Source of the DNA: JAVBKV01 sp031553885
Lineage (GTDB): Bacteria > Bacteroidota > Bacteroidia > Bacteroidales > Azobacteroidaceae
Assembly (NCBI GenBank): GCA_031553885.1
Contig: JAVBKV010000055.1
Coordinates: 1 to 64,000 of the forward strand
DNA: 64,000 nt
Reading direction: 5' to 3'
The notes beneath the pieces are model-generated. The model was not told the DNA's origin, did no database searches, and was given only the letters and a program-made list of their open reading frames with translations. Positions 26,989 through 35,382 of the stretch are shown piece by piece (the stretch's first letter is position 1; each line of letters begins with the position of its first letter). The position numbers and the translations under genes were made by a program.

Positions 26989-27798
26989 ATGCCCCTGCTT
27001 TCGGTTGTCATCATATCCTGGAATTCAGAGCGTCACGTAAAAGACTGCCTGGATTCTCTTTTGAAAAGCACAGAACACCTTTCTACAGAAATTTTTATCA
27101 TTGACAATGGGTCGACGGACGCTACCCTGCCGATCATCGAATCATATCCGGAAAATACGTTTACATTGATCCGGAATGCTGAGAATACGGGTGTTTCCAA
27201 AGCCAGAAATATCGGCTTAAGCCGGTCCTCGGGTCAATTTATATGGATACTCGACATCGATACGATCGTAAACAGAGAGGCCGTATCCGGATTGCTGGAT
27301 TTCATAAAAGAAAATCCGGATTGTGGAATTTGCGCCTGCAAACTGACCGATAAACAAGGAAATATCCAGGATAGTTGTCGCAAGCATCCTTCTTTCCGGT
27401 TCAAAATCAACAACATGCTGGAATCACTTTTGGGAAGGTCCCGGATAGCACACCCCTTGCGGAATCGGATCCATCGCAGCAATGAAACCCAGTTTTACAG
27501 GAAACAAATGTTGCAAAAAGATCCATTCGAAGTTGATTACGTAATCGGAGCCTGCCAGCTGATACGAGCCGAAGCGTTGAAAAAAACAGGATTACTGGAC
27601 GAGAAGATATTTTATGGACCGGAAGATACCGATTTATGCATACGGATGCAGAAAAATAATTATTCAATCTGTTACCTGCCTGCTTTTTCAATCATCCATG
27701 ACTATCAGCAAATCACCAATAAAAAAATAATTTCTTCCCTCAGCCTGATCCATCTGAAGGCATTATTCTATTATTTCAGGAAACACAAGCGTTTTTAA
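26989..27798 (+). CDS. Glycosyltransferase family 2
   Basis: This is a GT-A fold glycosyltransferase of 269 residues. It starts SVVIISWNSERHV, with the nucleotide-sugar site DNGSTD near 38-43, the metal site DIDT near 87-90, and EDTDLCIRM near 212-220 as the acceptor-side motif. The family includes rhamnosyl- and galactosyl-transferases of O-antigen assembly. No membrane helix is seen. It abuts the radical SAM gene and converges with yqgE, whose stop is only two bases away. Confidence 0.9.
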   Translation: MPLLSVVIISWNSERHVKDCLDSLLKSTEHLSTEIFIIDNGSTDATLPIIESYPENTFTLIRNAENTGVSKARNIGLSRSSGQFIWILDIDTIVNREAVSGLLDFIKENPDCGICACKLTDKQGNIQDSCRKHPSFRFKINNMLESLLGRSRIAHPLRNRIHRSNETQFYRKQMLQKDPFEVDYVIGACQLIRAEALKKTGLLDEKIFYGPEDTDLCIRMQKNNYSICYLPAFSIIHDYQQITNKKIISSLSLIHLKALFYYFRKHKRF

Positions 27799-27800
27799 TT

Positions 27801-28397
27801 TCAATTCAGGAAAGGTTTTCGGGGAAAGTTAGCCCAGGAGCGATAATGTCCGCCCATACAGATCAATGATTTTCTCCAGCAGCTTTCCACCTCTGTAATC
27901 ATCGTCCCTTTGTCATCCAGTTTACTGACCAGCCATGAATTACGGGAAATCTCATCATCCAGCTGATTTTGCTCCCATCCGGAATATCCTAAGAAAAACT
28001 TGATTTTTCCTTCCACCGGATTTCCCTGGTTAATGTACGATTTAACCACATTAAAATCACCATCGAAATAAATTCCGTTTTCTACCGGATGGGAACCCGG
28101 AATCAAATCGCCCAAGGTATGGATAAAAAACAATTTGTTCATCGCTACCGGCCCTCCCTGGAAAAGAGGTATATCCACGATACTCTTCAAATCCGGAAAG
28201 AAATCGCCCATTGTCTCTTTCATCGGCTTATTAAGAACAAAGCCCATTGTCCCGTTGATGTCATTATGTTCGACCAAAAAGACCACACTCCTGCCGAAGT
28301 ACTTATCATCCAAAAACGGTTCAGAAATCAAAACTCGTCCCTTTTCAGGTAATATATTATTTTTCTCTATCCGAAATATATTATAATTCTGAGACAT
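27801..28397 (-). CDS. YqgE/AlgH family protein
   Basis: This 198-residue protein has unknown molecular function in a widely conserved family (DUF179). Visible family features are GRVLISEPFLDDKYFGRSVV near 20-39, the block GTMGFVLNKPM, the run LFQGGPVAMNKLFFIH and FLGYSGWEQNQLDDEI. There is no signal peptide. AlgH regulates alginate in Pseudomonas, but that role should not be carried over. It is monocistronic, 79 bases from the U32 gene. Confidence 0.92.
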   Translation of the reverse strand: MSQNYNIFRIEKNNILPEKGRVLISEPFLDDKYFGRSVVFLVEHNDINGTMGFVLNKPMKETMGDFFPDLKSIVDIPLFQGGPVAMNKLFFIHTLGDLIPGSHPVENGIYFDGDFNVVKSYINQGNPVEGKIKFFLGYSGWEQNQLDDEISRNSWLVSKLDDKGTMITEVESCWRKSLICMGGHYRSWANFPRKPFLN

Positions 28398-28476
28398 AGC
28401 CTATAGGTATTTTTGTTTTCGGAGGGCAATTTATAACATTCATTTTAGACCTCCAAATTTAAACCGTTTTTTTAAC

Positions 28477-30297
28477 TTATGTTATTACCCTCATTTCACA
28501 AACACGACAATCGAAGCTCAGTTCCAGCCGCTTACCTCCTGTCAATAAGTACAAAGGTTCTTTCGGAAGCTCCTTTCCCCGGTTAAAACGGGGGCAATAC
28601 CCCAATTGATAACGGAGGCAATACCTGGAAAACATCAGAGGAACGGACGAAGGAGAATACTGCTCGTAAGCAGGTGAAACAGTGCTTACACCGTGTTGTG
28701 TATAGAACAACCGGGCCTGCTCATTGAAAACATTCCCCAGGTAATTAAGAGATTCCTGAGGATAAGGATGGAAAGTCGGCTTTATTCGAATCCGGGAACG
28801 CAACCGTGTAATGGAACGGACCAACATCAACGTCTCGACAACACGCCTCTTCAGATCGCTCAATACCGACGACGGGATAAACCAATTATCCGACAAACGA
28901 ATCTCCAACCGGTCTAACTCAAAAGGTGTATTTCCCAGTTTGGAAAGCTGAGTCCGGATATTGTCCTCTACCATTTCCTTTCGGGATATTTCCCTGGAAA
29001 ACCGTGCCGTCACACAAGCCTGACAGCCATCTTCATCCACGACATCCAATGTAAATCCGACATTATTATCGCTCAGAACAAAATCAACCTTCATTTTTCG
29101 CTCGGCCGATTTTCCCGACAGGAGCTTCTCAAATTCATGATCGTAGTTCCGGAACAAGGTAACTCCGGGAGTCAAACGAGGCATATCGGCCGGATAGATT
29201 TTATTGCCCTCCACGCGATTGACGCGGAAACCCTGTAACTCTTTCCGTTCGTTCAGGAAACACAAACCATCTCCGTTGTTTACCTGTTTACTTCCGGAAT
29301 AAGTAAAGAAACGGCTGCTCAGGTCCTTTACATTTCCAACCGGCTCTCCCATCGACTTGGGAGTATCAGGAGATGCTAACGAGGCATTTCTTCCGGAAAG
29401 AAAATAAGAAGTGAATCCCCGGTTAAAACTTTTGTTCGGGTCCGGGAGAAAATAATGCAGGCTGGTACCCGAAGAAGCTGGTCTGTACTCTGGTCTTTTC
29501 AGGAAAATTTCATCTAATTTTTTCCGGTAATAAGCCGTGATATTTTTTACATACGATACGTCTTTCAGGCGGCCTTCTATTTTCAGGGACGAAACTCCCG
29601 CATCCAGTAGTTTTTCGAGGTGTTCCGACTGATTGAGATCTTTCAGGGAAAGCAAATGCTTGTCGGCAACCAGCGTTTTCCCTGCCGCATCCTGTAATGT
29701 ATACGACATCCGGCAATACTGGGCACATTCTCCGCGATTCGCGCTTCTACCCGATAACGCCTGGCTGATGTAACATTGTCCGCTGTAAGAAACACACAGA
29801 GCTCCATGAACAAAAACTTCCAGCGGGACCTGGGTATGATCGGCAATATCATTGATTTCTCCCAGAGAAAGTTCCCGGGCCAGAACCACCTGCGAAAATC
29901 CGGCTTTTTCCAGAAACTGAACTTTTTCTATGGTCCGGTTATCGCATTGCGTACTTGCATGAAGCGGAAGCGGGGGAAGGTCCAGGTTCAAAATTCCCAT
30001 ATCCTGAATAATCAAGGCATCTGCTCCCGCACGATAAATATCGTGAATCAGTTTCTCTGCCGTTTTCAGTTCGGAATCTTTCAGAATGGTATTAAGTGCC
30101 ACATATACCCTGGCGCGATAAAGATGTGCATAGTCCGTCAGTTTCCGGATATCATCGATCGGATTACCGGCAGCTGCGCGTGCACTGAAAGCCGGAGCAC
30201 CGATATACACTGCATCTGCTCCGTGATTGATCGCTTCAATCCCGCATTCCAGGTTTTTGGCAGGAGCCAGCAACTCTATTTGACGGGCCAGTTTCAT
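28477..30297 (-). CDS. U32-family peptidase-like protein (RlhA/YegQ group) with C-terminal DUF3656
   Basis: The protein has 606 residues. The N-terminal barrel carries U32 features: LLAPAKNLECGIEAINHGADAVYIG, and the signature EVFVHGALCVSYSGQCYIS near 162-180, followed by cysteines of GECAQYC. In E. coli RlhA this architecture hydroxylates C2501 of 23S rRNA using prephenate and an iron-sulfur cluster; other U32 members are called collagenases. The C-terminal part holds DUF3656 and a late cysteine set (YCLRYQLGYC, CRVC). I favour an RNA-modifying role over proteolysis, by family analogy only. Its start overlaps the stop of the DUF2721 gene by four bases (ATGA). Confidence 0.88.
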   Translation of the reverse strand: MKLARQIELLAPAKNLECGIEAINHGADAVYIGAPAFSARAAAGNPIDDIRKLTDYAHLYRARVYVALNTILKDSELKTAEKLIHDIYRAGADALIIQDMGILNLDLPPLPLHASTQCDNRTIEKVQFLEKAGFSQVVLARELSLGEINDIADHTQVPLEVFVHGALCVSYSGQCYISQALSGRSANRGECAQYCRMSYTLQDAAGKTLVADKHLLSLKDLNQSEHLEKLLDAGVSSLKIEGRLKDVSYVKNITAYYRKKLDEIFLKRPEYRPASSGTSLHYFLPDPNKSFNRGFTSYFLSGRNASLASPDTPKSMGEPVGNVKDLSSRFFTYSGSKQVNNGDGLCFLNERKELQGFRVNRVEGNKIYPADMPRLTPGVTLFRNYDHEFEKLLSGKSAERKMKVDFVLSDNNVGFTLDVVDEDGCQACVTARFSREISRKEMVEDNIRTQLSKLGNTPFELDRLEIRLSDNWFIPSSVLSDLKRRVVETLMLVRSITRLRSRIRIKPTFHPYPQESLNYLGNVFNEQARLFYTQHGVSTVSPAYEQYSPSSVPLMFSRYCLRYQLGYCPRFNRGKELPKEPLYLLTGGKRLELSFDCRVCEMRVIT

Positions 30298-30698
30298 TTC
30301 CCGGGATTTTTATCCATATCATTCAGGTAAATTTCCAGTGCTTTGACGGAAATAACCAGTTCCCAGATACACAGACCCATGGAAACAATGAACAAGAGAA
30401 GAGCCATACCGAATATCCATACGGCCCATTGAAAATACCCAACGTAAATAAAAAACATACTGACCACACAGAAGAACAGGCTGCCAATACCGAAAATCTG
30501 CATATTCCGCGTAAGGTACAGCCGCTTCCTCAGGTTGGCAATCTGTCCTTTGGTTACAGAAGTCGGCTCAAGCATATACTTGTCTTTCAACGTACGGATC
30601 AACTGTGCGTACGATAAAAAACGGTTGGTATAAGCGAGCATGATCAACGATACTGCAGAAAACAGTAAGGTGGGTGTTATGAGATTCAATTCCTCCAT
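30294..30698 (-). CDS. DUF2721-family membrane protein
   Basis: This 134-residue inner-membrane protein has three predicted helices: about 8-24, about 70-92 and about 93-115. The loop ELNLITPTLLFSAVSLIMLAY, a YxxR-like region RFLSYAQLIRTL, and a charged stretch before helix 2 match DUF2721 proteins. The function is unknown. It is probably co-transcribed with metA just upstream (two bases away) and overlaps the U32 gene downstream by four bases. Confidence 0.75.
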   Translation of the reverse strand: MEELNLITPTLLFSAVSLIMLAYTNRFLSYAQLIRTLKDKYMLEPTSVTKGQIANLRKRLYLTRNMQIFGIGSLFFCVVSMFFIYVGYFQWAVWIFGMALLLFIVSMGLCIWELVISVKALEIYLNDMDKNPGK

Positions 30699-30700
30699 GG

Positions 30701-31639
30701 TTATACTTTTAATTCGCCCAAGTGTTCAATTTCTTTCGGATCGAACGGCGTTGCCTGATACACATAATAATTCAGCCAGTTGGTAAACAACAGGTTGGCA
30801 TGCCCTCTCCAGCGAACGGATATTCCTTTTCCAGGATCATCGTTCACATAATAATTCTCCGGAACGCGAATCGGCAGGCCTTTTCCAAGATCACGGACGT
30901 ATTCATTGTGCAATGTTTCGGGAGCATACTCCGAATGCCCGGTAATGAAAAATTCCCGTCCTCCCCTCGACATAGCAATGTAAACTCCGGACTCTTCGGA
31001 TTCGGACAATAAACTCAGTTGCGGCACTTTCAGGATATCTTCTTTCCTCACTTCCGTATGACGGCTGTGCGGAACAAAAAACTCATCATCAAATCCCCGA
31101 AAAAGGGAAACATTCGAATCGTTGAGCGTGTGCCTGAAAACCCCGAACATCTTACTTCCGAGAGGATATTTAGGAACATTGAAAAAATGATACAACCCGG
31201 CCTGTGCCGCCCAACAGATATAAAGCGTAGAAGTAACATGCCGGTGAGCCCAGTTGAAGATTTCCGTCAGTTCTTCCCAATACCTTACCTCTTTAAAATC
31301 AAGAAGTTCCACAGGAGCCCCGGTAATAATCATTCCATCATAATTTTCATCACGGATCTCATCGAAATTCTTATAAAAAGCCGTTAAATGCTCCGCCGGA
31401 GTATTTTTGCTGACATGCGTTTTTATTTTCAGGAAATCGACTTCAACCTGCAGCGGACTGTTGGAGAGAAGCCGTACGAAATCGGTTTCCGTCGTTATTT
31501 TAACCGGCATCAAATTTAAAATGACCACCTTCAACGGACGGATATCCTGAGTCGAGGCACGGAGATCGTCCATTACAAAGATGTTCTCCTGTTTCAGTAT
31601 CTCGACAGCAGGTAATGTATGAGGGATATTTAAAGGCAT
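30701..31639 (-). CDS. metA: Homoserine O-acyltransferase MetA, predicted acetyl-CoA-specific
   Basis: This enzyme activates homoserine for methionine synthesis. It has 312 residues, the usual MetA length. The nucleophile is C142 in LYICWAAQAGLY, and GHSEY near 232-236 carries the catalytic histidine. Residue 111 is glutamate (GAPVELL). In this family Gly111 goes with succinyl-CoA (E. coli) and Glu111 with acetyl-CoA (Bacillus cereus type), so O-acetylhomoserine is the predicted product. The start codon lies inside a 34-base palindrome that also covers the promoter. Downstream are the DUF2721 and U32 genes, two and four bases apart or overlapping. Confidence 0.95.
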   Translation of the reverse strand: MPLNIPHTLPAVEILKQENIFVMDDLRASTQDIRPLKVVILNLMPVKITTETDFVRLLSNSPLQVEVDFLKIKTHVSKNTPAEHLTAFYKNFDEIRDENYDGMIITGAPVELLDFKEVRYWEELTEIFNWAHRHVTSTLYICWAAQAGLYHFFNVPKYPLGSKMFGVFRHTLNDSNVSLFRGFDDEFFVPHSRHTEVRKEDILKVPQLSLLSESEESGVYIAMSRGGREFFITGHSEYAPETLHNEYVRDLGKGLPIRVPENYYVNDDPGKGISVRWRGHANLLFTNWLNYYVYQATPFDPKEIEHLGELKV

Positions 31640-31690
31640 AGCTTTGTGTTTTAAGACACAAAGCTATGCTTTTTCCTTCATTTCTCAAAA
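31636..31690 (-). promoter_or_regulatory. metA promoter embedded in a 14-base palindrome
   Basis: On the minus strand TTTTG (31690-31686), 19 bases, then TAGCTTTG (31666-31659) form a complete Bacteroidota promoter. A perfect 14-base inverted repeat, 31636-31649 against 31656-31669 with a six-base spacer, covers the -7 box, the expected start site and the metA ATG at 31639. The start site would fall in the spacer, so the mRNA would not carry the full hairpin. A DNA operator is more likely than a riboregulator. Confidence 0.65.
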
Positions 31691-31703
31691 TCCGTCCGGA
31701 GGA

Positions 31704-32580
31704 TTATCCCCTGGTCGCATCTACACGTTCTTCCTGAGACAAGCCTGCCAGCCGTCTGACTTCGTTTTTATCCAGACCCAGCCCTTCTGCAATCCGCATT
31801 CCATAGTCTTCATGTGCTTTGTAAAACAAAGCCGTCTGACGAAGCTGGAGCCGTTTCTGTGCATTCTTCAAATGAGTCACAATATTTTTAACCAGATTCG
31901 ACCTGTCATAATCCGACATTACTTTTCCATACAAATCTCCAGCCTGGACAAAGTCTATGTCGCCTAACGTATATTCATGACGGGCCGCCATCCCCTGAAC
32001 ATCGATGGGAGGAGCCGCATAACTTTTGTCAGGGGCTGCTCCGTCGAACGAATTCGGGTAATAATTAGGAGCCCCTTCGGAATGCATATTCATGTATCCA
32101 TCACGTTGATTCGTATGTACGTTGGCTTTTGGTGCATTGATAGGTATCATGTGGAAATTTAATCGCATCCCGGATAAAAAATACCGGCGTATTATTTCCA
32201 ACCATATCATAATTACCTTCTTCCGTATAAAATTTAACGGCAAAACCACGGGGATCACGGGCCGAATCAGCCGATCCTCGGGGTCCTCCTACTGTTGAAA
32301 AACGGACAAATACATCGGTTCGCTTACCTACTTCCGACAAAAAGGCAGCACGTGTGTATTTCGTCAGATCGTTGGTTACTTCAAAATAACCATGTGCTCC
32401 TGCACCTTTGGCGTGAACCACCCGTTCGGGAATCCGTTCCCGGTCAAAATGAGCTAGTTTTTCAATCAGGTGTGTATCCGACAAAAGAGTCAGATGTGGA
32501 TTACTGGTAGTAATAGAAGCCTGGTCATTGTCGACCGGAGCCCCCTGATTCGTGGTCAGTACTTTTTTTTTGTTTTCCAT
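31704..32580 (-). pseudogene. katA: Catalase gene with an internal deletion and frameshift
   Basis: This is a remnant of a haem catalase. The first 142 codons (ATG at 32580) are intact, with the distal histidine in VVHAKGAGAHG and the distal asparagine in GNNTPVFFIRDAIKFP. The remaining 149 codons are the C-terminal part, from NFHMIPINAPK to the natural stop at 31704, but in another frame. About 195 codons between them, including the proximal haem-ligand tyrosine region, are missing compared with the usual 480-500 residues. The junction is at about 32153-32160, where the minus strand reads AAATTTCC, fitting both the end of the first piece and the start of the second. No active catalase is expected. 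Confidence 0.9.
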
Positions 32581-32685
32581 GGTAATGTGCATTAAAAATG
32601 AATATCTGTAAACGTCATAACACAATCGACCCCGCCTATACCAGATAGACCGGATCGATTATGTTTAATTTTATAGTCTCTAAAA

Positions 32686-33288
32686 TCAACGGAATACCTT
32701 GATCCGTTCAGAAAGCGGTTTGTGTTCTTTTTTCCCCGGCTCCTGAACAGGCACTCCGAAAGGCATCTGGGCGGTTAATTTCCATGATTCGGGTATGTTC
32801 CATGTTTTAGCAACTTCCGCATCGATCAGGGGATGATAATGTTGCAGGGAAGCTCCAAAGCCGGCATCCTCCAACATGACCCAGACAGCTAGCTGATGCA
32901 TGGCGGCCGTATGCTCGGACCAGACGGGAAAATTATGAGCGTACAGGGGGAAAGCCTCCTGAAGTCCTTTCACAATAGGTTGATCTTCAAAAAACAATAC
33001 CGTACCATATCCGGCTGCAAAACTGTTATCTACCTTAGCTTCGGTAGAAGGAAAATTATCTGGGGGTGTCACTTTCCGGAGCTCTTCCTTGACAATATTC
33101 CACAATTTTTTGTGCTGATCGCCCAACAACAACACCACACGGGTAGTTTGAGAATTAAATGCAGAAGGGACTAATGTGACAGCTGTTTGAAGGATTTCTT
33201 CGATTTCTTTGTCTGATATCAATGACCGGTTACTGATTGCATAATAAGTTCTGCGATTTTGCAGCGCTTCTTTAAATGTTCTGTTCAT
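32686..33288 (-). CDS. Nitroreductase-family FMN oxidoreductase
   Basis: This is a 200-residue cytoplasmic flavin oxidoreductase of the short nitroreductase type (HBN1/YdgI-like). Family features are the N-terminal RRTYYAISN (the RRxxR-like FMN phosphate contact), VPSAFNSQTTRVVLL near 40-54, and the GFGASLQHYHPLI block near 143-155. Members reduce nitro compounds or quinones with NAD(P)H, and some are stress-induced. It lies 105 bases upstream of the broken catalase gene in the same direction, so the two may once have formed an oxidative-stress unit; that is inference. Confidence 0.88.
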   Translation of the reverse strand: MNRTFKEALQNRRTYYAISNRSLISDKEIEEILQTAVTLVPSAFNSQTTRVVLLLGDQHKKLWNIVKEELRKVTPPDNFPSTEAKVDNSFAAGYGTVLFFEDQPIVKGLQEAFPLYAHNFPVWSEHTAAMHQLAVWVMLEDAGFGASLQHYHPLIDAEVAKTWNIPESWKLTAQMPFGVPVQEPGKKEHKPLSERIKVFR

Positions 33289-33461
33289 GATTGTTATTTA
33301 ATTTTATATCAATTATTAGAATTCATTAGCTATATATAAATTTAACAATTCAGAGCAAAATTTGTTTTGAAAATTATTCTTTAAGAATTATTCAACGACG
33401 AAATTGGAAAAATGAAATATTTACCTTTACTTTGCAAACAATTTAAAATAAAAACAGCCGT

Positions 33462-34823
33462 ATGACTAATAAAAAAATACTTTTAAGCGAAAACGATATA
33501 CCTCGTGCCTGGTATAACATAACTGCGGACATGGTCAACAAGCCTCTTCCTCCGCTTAATCCGGCTACCAAGCAACCCTTAAACCCGCAGGACCTGGAAA
33601 ATATTTTTGCTAAGGAACTGATCAATCAGGAGCTTTCCCAGGAAAGATGGATCGAAATTCCCGATGAAGTGCGGGAATTATATAAGATCTGGCGTCCGAC
33701 TCCTCTGGTAAGGGCTACCGCACTGGAAAAAGCACTGGATACTCCGGCTCATATTTATTTCAAAAATGAAAGTGTCAGTCCGATCGGCTCACACAAATTA
33801 AATTCAGCTCTTCCCCAAGCTTATTACAATAAACAGCAGGGGATCAAGCGGATTACTACTGAAACCGGTGCCGGTCAGTGGGGGGCGGCCCTCAGTTTTG
33901 CCTGCAGCCTGTTCGGACTGGAACTGGATGTATTCATGGTAAAAGTCAGTTACGGACAAAAACCCTACCGCCGGATGATGATGCAGACCTGGGGAGCCGA
34001 TGTCATCCCTTCTCCCAGCAACCTGACCGATTCGGGAAGAAAAATCCTGGCTAAAGATCCGAACAATTCGGGAAGTCTGGGTATCGCAATTTCTGAAGCG
34101 GTTGAAATGGCCGTTCGTGACCCGGAAGCCCGTTATACGCTGGGTAGCGTACTGAATCACGTTATCCTGCACCAAACCATTATCGGACTGGAGGCTGAAA
34201 AACAAATGGAAATTGCCGGGGCATTCCCGGATGTGGTAATCGGCTGCTTCGGAGGAGGTTCCAACTTCTCGGGCGTCGCTTTTCCTTTCCTGCGCCACAG
34301 GCTGACTGAAAACAAAGACGTACGTATCATCGCCGCCGAACCGGCCAGTTGTCCCAAACTCAGCCGGGGTAAATTCGAGTACGATTTCGGCGATACGGTC
34401 GGTCTCACACCGCTTCTCCCCATGTACACACTCGGTCACGATTTTCAGCCGGCCGATATCCATGCCGGAGGACTGCGTTATCACGGAGCCGGTACGCTGG
34501 TCAGTCAGTTACGCAAAGACGGATATGTCGAAGTTGAAGATATCCCCCAACTGGAAACGTTCGAAGCCGGTATGTTATTCGCCAATACCGAAGGAATCAT
34601 CCCGGCTCCCGAATCCACGCACGCCATTGCATCGGCCATCCGGGAGGCTAAAAAGGCGAAAGAACAAGGTGTCCGGAAAAACATCTTATTCTGTCTTTCC
34701 GGACACGGATTGATTGATATGACCGCTTACGATCAATACCTCAGCGGTACCATGACTAATTATAAACTTTCAGACGAAGACATTTCCAAAACAGTCAACG
34801 CTCTGGAATCATTGGTTCATTAA
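33462..34823 (+). CDS. TrpB2-type tryptophan synthase beta-like PLP enzyme
   Basis: The enzyme has 453 residues, the length of the TrpB2 group rather than the classical 390-400. The PLP lysine is in GSHKLNSA near residue 111, the substrate loop is ETGAGQWG near 131-138, and the phosphate-binding glycine-rich loop is FGGGSNF near 263-269. TrpB2 enzymes condense indole with serine and work without TrpA, as indole salvage or with other partners. No trpA or other trp gene is nearby. The stop overlaps the convergent lipoprotein gene by 15 bases. Upstream, TACCTTTACTTTG at 33422-33434 may hold the promoter. Confidence 0.92.
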   Translation: MTNKKILLSENDIPRAWYNITADMVNKPLPPLNPATKQPLNPQDLENIFAKELINQELSQERWIEIPDEVRELYKIWRPTPLVRATALEKALDTPAHIYFKNESVSPIGSHKLNSALPQAYYNKQQGIKRITTETGAGQWGAALSFACSLFGLELDVFMVKVSYGQKPYRRMMMQTWGADVIPSPSNLTDSGRKILAKDPNNSGSLGIAISEAVEMAVRDPEARYTLGSVLNHVILHQTIIGLEAEKQMEIAGAFPDVVIGCFGGGSNFSGVAFPFLRHRLTENKDVRIIAAEPASCPKLSRGKFEYDFGDTVGLTPLLPMYTLGHDFQPADIHAGGLRYHGAGTLVSQLRKDGYVEVEDIPQLETFEAGMLFANTEGIIPAPESTHAIASAIREAKKAKEQGVRKNILFCLSGHGLIDMTAYDQYLSGTMTNYKLSDEDISKTVNALESLVH

Positions 34824-35366
34824 TTGCCTCATTTTCGACTCTCTATCGGCTGACCAGTAACCGCAGTCGAGTTCGATAAAAACAGAAGTATAAGGCATGA
34901 CCTGTTCGGTCTTGATCACGACTACATTGAATAATTTCGAAGCAGTGTCCAAACGCTCAAAAACATCATTGTGAAGAAGCGTTTGGACATTGTTTCCTTC
35001 TAAAGACTGATACAACTGCTTTCTGAAATCCTCAATTCCGGGAACTAATTCTTCGTTTAGGACTTTCAATTCGGCATCCGTATAAAAAATTGCCTGAACA
35101 TGCGAAGCCTGCCTGATTTTTTCCGACACCACATTCAATACCGGTAAAAGATCCGCCTGTGAATTGATGTAAGTCATACCGGCTGCGCTTTGCAGCGGAA
35201 ACGCCTTATCCACGACAAGGACCCAATTACGGTGACCCAACAAAGGCAACACGTCATCGAGTTGTTGTTCCCAGCTTTTTTCTGGTCCTTTATCATTTAC
35301 AACTGTTTTGTTGCCACATCCGGTCATCAGGACACACAACATCACTGTAAAAATAATTTTCTTCAT
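34809..35366 (-). CDS. RbsD/FucU-like lipoprotein (secreted sugar mutarotase relative)
   Basis: I start at the ATG at 35366, which gives a clean lipobox (LMTGC, C17) and 185 residues; an upstream ATG at 35477 lacks a signal peptide. After the lipid anchor the sequence follows the RbsD/FucU fold. LPLLGHRNWVLVVDKAFP aligns with LGHTDTLVVCDAGLP of E. coli RbsD, preserving the catalytic histidine (H45) and the aspartate (D53). PYTSVFIELDCGYW matches the C-terminal PYANIILCAGV. The cytoplasmic family interconverts sugar pyranose, furanose or anomer forms; here it would act outside the inner membrane. It is last in an operon, 16 bases after the sialate O-acetylesterase. Confidence 0.72.
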   Translation of the reverse strand: MKKIIFTVMLCVLMTGCGNKTVVNDKGPEKSWEQQLDDVLPLLGHRNWVLVVDKAFPLQSAAGMTYINSQADLLPVLNVVSEKIRQASHVQAIFYTDAELKVLNEELVPGIEDFRKQLYQSLEGNNVQTLLHNDVFERLDTASKLFNVVVIKTEQVMPYTSVFIELDCGYWSADRESKMRQLMNQ

Positions 35367-35382
35367 ACGCTTTCTGGCTATA

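Noticed and set aside
31704..32258. A 184-codon frame as an independent small gene
   Set aside because: From codon 33 on it is the C-terminal part of catalase; the codons before that are the out-of-frame shadow of the N-terminal part.
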